DNA from: Methanobacteriota archaeon
Lineage (GTDB): Archaea; Halobacteriota; Methanosarcinia; Methanosarcinales; Methanosarcinaceae
NCBI GenBank assembly: GCA_016841265.1
Contig: JAENZL010000008.1
Coordinates: forward strand, 59,085-106,143
Direction: 5' to 3'
DNA length: 47,059 bases
Shown here: positions 42,308 to 47,059 of the stretch, piece by piece
Layout: the number at the start of each line of letters is the position of its first letter
How positions within the stretch are numbered: the stretch's first letter is position 1
Program-made: the position numbers and the translations under genes
The notes under the pieces: model-generated
The model's input: the letters and a program-made list of their open reading frames with translations, nothing else
Told to the model about the DNA's origin: nothing
Database searches by the model: none

Positions 42308-43957
42308 TCACCTGTATACAGGTGCCCCGATTGCTTTTACAAACCTTGCCGGGCTTTCCCACACCCCCCAGTTTTCCGTATTCCGGATGATGTAAGTGTT
42401 GTCCGATACCTGTTCGAGCCCGCCAGCGTTGTCGTTTCCGATGATGAGGGAAAAGATGCGGGCATTTCGTTCTTTTTTTATTTCGTTCCACTCCCTGATC
42501 AAAGGCTGCTCCGAAAGCTCGGAGTAGCCGTCGGTTATGAAGAGGATGTCAGCCCCCCTGAATGTGTTTTCCTCTGTCATAACTTTCAGGCCGGACCTGA
42601 GTGCGGTGTTGAAGTCCGTGCCGCCTCCGAAGGTCTGGTGAAGGAAGTCCAGAAACTCTTCCCCCATCCTTTTTTTGTTTGTCATTTCGATTTCGAAGCT
42701 CTGCCATTTCGAAGCAAAGAGGATTACTTTTACGTCCCTGCCTTCTTTGAGCATTCTCCTGGTCACTGCAAGGACGACGGATTTGGCGAGGATCTCGGGA
42801 CTTCCGCGCATGGAGGCTGAAGTGTCTACAAGGGCAATGACGGGTCCCCTCCTCTTTTTTCCTGCAGCGTCGGAGTTCCAGTTTTTTCCTCTGAGCTGGT
42901 AGGTCAGGAGTTTTCCCTCAAACATATCTGCATAGAATTTGCGCTTCAGGAGAGGGTTTTTGAGCTTTACGGCTTCCACCGGGAGCATGGTCTGGATTTC
43001 GCTTGAAAAGGTAACCTCGTGGACCTCATTTTTGCTGTGGGGGGAGAGGAAAAGTTTTTTTGATCCGTATTCGAGCTCGATCCTTCCCATTTGCTCCAGG
43101 ATTTTCCTTAGGTCGGAACTTTTTCTAAGGAGAGATGCATATTTTTCGAGGTTTCCGAAATATTCCCTGTGGAGGGCCTGCAGGGAGTCACTCCACATCC
43201 TGCCGGGAAAAAGCATGGAAAGCATCTCCAGAATTTCCAGGTGGTCTTCAAGGATTGAAAGGAACTCCTCAAGAGGGGAAGCAATCCTTTCTTCAACAAC
43301 GGCATCCAGTGCCTGCCCTGTTTTTTCATTTTCCATGAACTTTCGGGTCATGGATTCCAGCTTTTCACACCTGGGAGTCCCTGGGCTCCCCGGGCTTTCC
43401 CGGTTTTCAGGGTTTTGCCGACTGTTCCGTTCATCCCAGGCGGAGCAGGTTTCTTCGATCAGTTCTTTGAGGGCTTTCAGGGTTTTTTCCAGGTTTTTTT
43501 GAAGATTTTTTGTAATTTCTTCCTCGATTTTCTCATAGTCCCCTATAAGGGTGAAAATCCCGTCAAGGAGGGTTTTCAGGACCAGAAGCCCGGCCATGCG
43601 GTTGCTGGCTGCAAGGGCTTTGAGCTCTTCCCATACCCGGAAGTTTCTCATGCTCAGAAGAAGAGGGTAAAAAACCCCAAATTTTTCCATAAAGCGTTTT
43701 TCGTCCTTTATTTCGTAATTTTTCCCGGAAAAAATCTCGTAAACAAGGACCTCTGCAATATCCTCTCTGAGGGGGCGAGGGACCTGTCTCGGTGTTGAAA
43801 GGAATCCTCTCAGTTCGGTGTTCAGGACTTTTGCGGTGTTGAAGTCCCGGTCAAATTTGAAGGAGGATTCCGATTTGAAAAAAGGTTCCGATTTGAAAAA
43901 GGGTTCAGGACCGGAAAGTTTTGAGTAAATTCTTCCTCTATTTCCTGGTTTCTGCAT
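42308..43957 (-). CDS. VWA-domain protein, ViaA/CoxE-like partner of MoxR ATPase
   Basis: A 549-aa protein. The N-terminal ~360 residues are helical (several Leu/Glu/Lys-rich helices), with an early repeat FFKSEPFFKSESSFKF. The C-terminus is a von Willebrand factor A domain with a metal-ion adhesion site ALVDTSASMRGSPE near residue 375 (DxSxS), VILFASKW near 405, GGGTDFNTALRSG near 443 (Thr/Asp ligand), and DILFITDGYSEL near 470. This is the ViaA-like order seen next to MoxR/RavA ATPases, where the pair acts as a chaperone or cofactor-insertion machine. The gene starts 40 bp after the MoxR stop, so co-expression is expected. The target is unknown. Confidence 0.9.
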   Translation of the reverse strand: MQKPGNRGRIYSKLSGPEPFFKSEPFFKSESSFKFDRDFNTAKVLNTELRGFLSTPRQVPRPLREDIAEVLVYEIFSGKNYEIKDEKRFMEKFGVFYPLLLSMRNFRVWEELKALAASNRMAGLLVLKTLLDGIFTLIGDYEKIEEEITKNLQKNLEKTLKALKELIEETCSAWDERNSRQNPENRESPGSPGTPRCEKLESMTRKFMENEKTGQALDAVVEERIASPLEEFLSILEDHLEILEMLSMLFPGRMWSDSLQALHREYFGNLEKYASLLRKSSDLRKILEQMGRIELEYGSKKLFLSPHSKNEVHEVTFSSEIQTMLPVEAVKLKNPLLKRKFYADMFEGKLLTYQLRGKNWNSDAAGKKRRGPVIALVDTSASMRGSPEILAKSVVLAVTRRMLKEGRDVKVILFASKWQSFEIEMTNKKRMGEEFLDFLHQTFGGGTDFNTALRSGLKVMTEENTFRGADILFITDGYSELSEQPLIREWNEIKKERNARIFSLIIGNDNAGGLEQVSDNTYIIRNTENWGVWESPARFVKAIGAPVYR

Positions 43958-43997
43958 TTCTTTTCACTTCATCCCGGACTTCTCTTGCAGGTCAGGT

Positions 43998-45512
43998 TCA
44001 GGCTGCTTCTCCCATAGTTTCCAGTTCGATGTCAAAGACCTTCGGCTTTTCCAGGACTGCCCTGATTTCTTTCAGGTGGTTTGCGATTTCATAGATGTCC
44101 GTGTTCTTAGAGCGGTATTTTATCAGGATTTCCCTGCTGTCCTGGGCTGAGACCCAGATGTTCTCTTCCAGGGTTTCTTCCAGGGCCCGTTCCTCGGCCT
44201 GTACCTGCCGTCTGAAATAATCAAGCCTTTCTTCCAGGTTCTCGTACTCTTTCTCATACAGTTTCTTTTCTCCGTAGTCCAGGCTGAGTTTGAACTCAAA
44301 AGCATATTTCCTGCGCAGGAGCTCCACTACCGAGTCGAAGTTCAGGGAACTGTTAAGGTTGTTATAATCAAGCCCCACCCCGTATGTATGTTTCGGGAAT
44401 TCGAGATAATGATTCAGGAAGTCAAGGGTGCTGGAAAATGTGAGGTTCTTCTGGCTTTTCATCCCGGTAAACCTGGAATGCCTTGCGGTGCTGGCTGTTT
44501 TTTTCTCCTCTTCGTAACACTTGGTGCAGGACACAAGGTCCGGAAGTTCCTGTTTCAGGCAGCCGTAAATGGCGCTTTTCAGGTCGAGCACGTCCTGCTT
44601 CAGTTTCCCGGTGTCCGTGCCTCCCGATACCACCCTGTCCAGGATCAGTTTCCTTATCGTTTCTTTTTGCTCAGGCAGGTCCCAGAGCATGTGCTGGAGC
44701 AGGACTACCGTCATCCTGCTAACACTCTGGTGCCCGTTTGCGGCAGAGGCAACCCTGAGCACGTTTACAATTTTCTTCCAGCGCCTGTCCGAGATGAAGA
44801 TGCTGGAGTTTTTCAGCTCTCGCCTGAGCCCTTTGATAATGGTCCTGATCTCGGGGTCAACGGGCAGGTACCGGGATTTTTTCCGGATTTCCCTTATATC
44901 CCCGACTGCCAGTTTTGTCAAGGGGGAGAAGTCTTCCAGGTTTTCGAAAATCAGGTCTTCCAGGTTTTCATCATGCTGGATGTAGTCAACACTGTATCTG
45001 AAGAGGAAACGGTCATAAAGAGCCTCCAGGCTTTCGTCTTCCTCGGGCAGTTCATTGGACGCCCCGAATACTGAAAAGAGTGGCACGTCAAGGACAACTT
45101 TTCCGTTGTGGTACTTGCGTTCATTAAGGATGGTGAGCAGGCTGTTCAAAATGGAGCTGTTTGCCTTGAAGATTTCATCCAGGAGGGCAATATGGGCTGT
45201 GGGGAGGTAGCCATCGATTTTCCGGCTGAACTCGTCCCTTTCGAGCGCCTTCAGGGAAAGTGGTCCGAAAATTTCTTCCGGAGTAGAAAAGCGGGTCAGG
45301 AGGTAGTGGAAGAAATTTCCTCCTACAATCGTCTCGCAGATTTTGTTGGCGAGCAGGGTCTTTGCAGTTCCCGGCGGCCCCAGGAGTAAGACGTGCTCCC
45401 CCGAAAGCAGGGCCAGCAGGGAGCCATTTATTTCAGCATCCCGTTCCTTGAAGTATGCAGAGAATTCCTGTTTTATGTCAAGGATAGTGTTTTTCAAATT
45501 GGAAACCTTCAT
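43998..45512 (-). CDS. MoxR-family AAA+ ATPase, RavA-like
   Basis: Start at ATG 45512 (504 aa, MKVSNLKNTILDIKQEF); the frame continues to a TTG at 45590 but without a ribosome site. The AAA+ module has Walker A LLLGPPGTAKT near residues 42-52, YLLTRFSTPEEIFGPLSLKAL near 74 (MoxR loop), Walker B AHIALLDEIFKANSSILNSLL near 103-123, sensor 1 SVFGASNELPEEDESLEALYDRF near 145 with the arginine finger region, and a C-terminal lid from ~210. A helical C-terminal part (~300-504) may bind the VWA partner. MoxR ATPases remodel proteins and insert metals. It leads the MoxR-VWA pair. Confidence 0.92.
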   Translation of the reverse strand: MKVSNLKNTILDIKQEFSAYFKERDAEINGSLLALLSGEHVLLLGPPGTAKTLLANKICETIVGGNFFHYLLTRFSTPEEIFGPLSLKALERDEFSRKIDGYLPTAHIALLDEIFKANSSILNSLLTILNERKYHNGKVVLDVPLFSVFGASNELPEEDESLEALYDRFLFRYSVDYIQHDENLEDLIFENLEDFSPLTKLAVGDIREIRKKSRYLPVDPEIRTIIKGLRRELKNSSIFISDRRWKKIVNVLRVASAANGHQSVSRMTVVLLQHMLWDLPEQKETIRKLILDRVVSGGTDTGKLKQDVLDLKSAIYGCLKQELPDLVSCTKCYEEEKKTASTARHSRFTGMKSQKNLTFSSTLDFLNHYLEFPKHTYGVGLDYNNLNSSLNFDSVVELLRRKYAFEFKLSLDYGEKKLYEKEYENLEERLDYFRRQVQAEERALEETLEENIWVSAQDSREILIKYRSKNTDIYEIANHLKEIRAVLEKPKVFDIELETMGEAA

Positions 45513-46168
45513 GATACTTTGTTTTAAATATCCCGTTTTTGGATTTATTGAAAAGTGTTGAACTTGGGGGTTTTTGAAGTCCCCGGTCAAAATGGATTTT
45601 GATATTAAGCTTGGATTTAATATCTGACTTAAAGTTGATCTTAAAACTAAGCCGACGTTGAAACATCCACAGATTTCATAAGCACGAAAGGAACCAACCT
45701 GGATATCTGATATTGAAACTGAGCTGATATTGAAACTGGTTTGAAAATGGAGTCTGAAACCGGTTTGATGCTTGGGTATGAACCTGGAAAGGGCTTGAAG
45801 TTGGATTCTACCTTTTTTATGAGCCTTACCTTAATTAATTTTTCCAAAAAAACGTTTAGATTTTTCATGTCTTCTACAGTTTCGGTTCTTTTGCAGTCCC
45901 GATGTAATATTTTTTAACTTCTTCTCTATTTTTATTGACCTCCCAACACCTCACTTTCAATATTCCTTCTTAACTTTCCAATTGTTTCTTCTCAACGCTC
46001 CAACTGTTTCCCCTCAGCGTTCCAATCTCAATGCCCCCCTTCATACTTCCTTTTCTGCCGAAGAATCTATGAGGAAAGTTATCAATGTATATGAAAAAGG
46101 TCCTGAACCGGGATGAATTTCATATCTCGTAAAAGGCAGGTAAAAATCAATCTTAAAGGTGGCTTTAT
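45513..46168. other. Divergent gap with short direct repeats
   Basis: No gene is supported. Around 45700-45760 the sequence gatattgaaact repeats (45709-45720 and 45728-45739) and gaaac(t/c)ggtttga occurs twice (45735-45760). The rest is AT-rich promoter-like DNA; near 45965-46025 there is a run of caactgtttc/gctccaac-type short repeats. The ThiF-like gene starts after GGTGG. Confidence 0.65.
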
Positions 46169-46921
46169 ATGGATGACTTCGAACGTGATAAATACAGCCG
46201 GCAAATTCTTCTTTTCGGAGAAGAGGGGCAGGAAAAGCTGAAAAATTCAAAGGTATTCGTTGCCGGGGCGGGTGGGCTTGGATCTCCGGTTTCCACATAT
46301 CTGGCAATTGCAGGGATAGGTAAAATAATAATTGCGGATTTTGACTGCGTGGAAGCAAGTAACCTGAACAGACAGTTCCTTCACCATGAAAAGGATATTG
46401 GCAGGGAGAAAGTAGTATCCGCAAAGGAAAAGCTTCTGGCTATGAACTCCGGAGTCGAAATTGAGGTCATAAGAGAAAAGCTAACTGAAGAAAACGCAGA
46501 TTCTGTGGTTCCCGGTTGCGACCTTATTATAGATGCCCTTGATAACTTTGAGGCAAGACATATCCTGAACAGGCTTGCGGTAAATAGAAAGATCCCTCTC
46601 ATCCATGGGGCTATTTCCGGGTATACGGGACAGACGACGACAATAATCCCTGGAAAAACCCCCTGCCTTTACTGCATTTTCCCCGGGGTTTCCGGAAAGG
46701 AGACGTTCCCTGCGGTCGGGCCAACTCCCGGAATAATAGGTTCGATTCAGGCGAATGAAGCTATTAAGTATCTAACAGGACAGGGAAAACTCCTTGAAGG
46801 GCGTCTTTTGATGTGGGACGGCCTCTTCTGTTCTTTAACCGAGATAAAGCTTGCAAAAAGGAATAATTGTCCGGTCTGCGGCGGCCAGATGGGCGGAATT
46901 CCGGAAAGTGATATTGGGTGA
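46169..46921 (+). CDS. ThiF/MoeB/HesA-family E1-like adenylyltransferase
   Basis: This 250-aa protein of the E1-like superfamily adenylates the C-terminus of ubiquitin-like sulfur carriers (for thiamin, molybdopterin or tRNA thiolation). The N-terminus has the ERDKYSRQILLFGEEGQEKL motif, then the nucleotide-binding VAGAGGLGSPVSTYLAIAGIG near residues 31-51 and ADFDCVEASNLNRQFLH near 55-71 (Asp and Arg-finger motif). IIDALDNFEAR follows near 118. Two CxxC pairs (CLYC near 167 and CPVC near 235) can bind zinc. The conserved cysteine that normally precedes the ..GVLGP..G.IGS motif is missing: the site reads FPAVGPTPGIIGS. It can therefore activate a carrier by adenylation but may not form a thioester. 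Solitary in the window. Confidence 0.9.
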   Translation: MDDFERDKYSRQILLFGEEGQEKLKNSKVFVAGAGGLGSPVSTYLAIAGIGKIIIADFDCVEASNLNRQFLHHEKDIGREKVVSAKEKLLAMNSGVEIEVIREKLTEENADSVVPGCDLIIDALDNFEARHILNRLAVNRKIPLIHGAISGYTGQTTTIIPGKTPCLYCIFPGVSGKETFPAVGPTPGIIGSIQANEAIKYLTGQGKLLEGRLLMWDGLFCSLTEIKLAKRNNCPVCGGQMGGIPESDIG

Positions 46922-47059
46922 AGATGCATATCTTGAGGTAAAGAACCGATATTGGATTATTAATATTGGATTCTAAACTAATTGGGTGAAGGACTATATT
47001 GGATTTTGCATTTCGACCCCCCCTTAAAAATTAAACATAATTTATTTTTTTATAATATT
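46922..47059. other. Short 3' flank at window end
   Basis: AT-rich downstream flank with a near-repeat of atattggatt (three occurrences at 46950-47002). No gene. Confidence 0.7.

Noticed and set aside
42309-42324. Perfect 16-bp palindrome CACCTGTATACAGGTG at the end of the VWA gene
   Set aside because: One such palindrome is expected by chance in a window this size, it partly codes the last residues of the gene, and no T-run follows on either strand.
42939-43502. 187-aa frame on plus strand
   Set aside because: Lies entirely antisense to the VWA gene, has no ribosome site and no recognisable domain; it is a shadow of the real gene.

Overview
The window is archaeal, almost certainly from a Methanosarcina-type methanogen. 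Evidence for this: archaeal-type S-adenosylmethionine synthetase, archaeal GlmM, the AcnX/UbiD-type enzymes of the archaeal mevalonate pathway, a PEF-CTERM surface protein, type IV pilins with the archaeal N-terminal signature, an intron-containing tRNA-Tyr, TATA-like boxes, and a mix of ATG/GTG/TTG starts with Shine-Dalgarno sites. I cannot fix the species.

Layout. 1-440: a 19-bp tandem repeat, tRNA-Asp(GTC) and tRNA-Tyr(GTA, 40-nt intron), both minus. 654-2381: a chagasin-like small protein and SAM synthetase. 2906-5266: a histidine biosynthesis cluster hisG-hisA-hisB. 5267-6725: a gene-poor stretch and an FdhD-like gene that lacks the family's catalytic cysteines and whose 3' end is partly duplicated just downstream. 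6744-22221: a large type IV pilus/Tad-like secretion locus, read right to left: KaiC/RecA-like ATPase, secretion ATPase with an unusual acidic heptad-repeat N-terminus, TadC/FlaJ-like membrane platform, two long pilin-like proteins, an anchored 'YxPxWK' protein, then an IS1634-like insertion sequence, a divergently oriented canonical pilin, a truncated pilin, a long pilin and two more 'YxPxWK' proteins. The locus looks like two pilin modules (long pilins plus 'YxPxWK' proteins) served by one motor, with the IS between them.

22412-30857: housekeeping and poorly known genes: cysteine desulfurase preceded by an overlooked 53-aa ORF, a DUF531 protein, a GNAT acetyltransferase, LarE, GlmM, an overlooked 58-aa membrane peptide, a 758-bp gap that may hold a small RNA, an MJ1487-like B12-binding/radical SAM protein and a site-2 protease. 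31123-34119: UbiD-family decarboxylase and the two AcnX subunits, i.e. the dehydratase and decarboxylase steps of the archaeal mevalonate pathway to isoprenoid lipids. 34506-40128: aconitase flanked by two citrate synthase paralogues, the start of the oxidative half-TCA route to 2-oxoglutarate.

40350-46921: a PEF-CTERM exported protein, an unrecognised charged protein, a MoxR AAA+ ATPase with its VWA partner (RavA/ViaA-like pair), and a ThiF/MoeB-type E1-like enzyme. Intergenic DNA is rich in short direct repeats and pyrimidine tracts. The most interesting items are the duplicated pilus locus with its heptad-repeat motor ATPase, the truncated pilin paralogue, a 14-bp stem with G.U pairs in the pilin leader, the cysteine-less FdhD, and three unannotated small ORFs.
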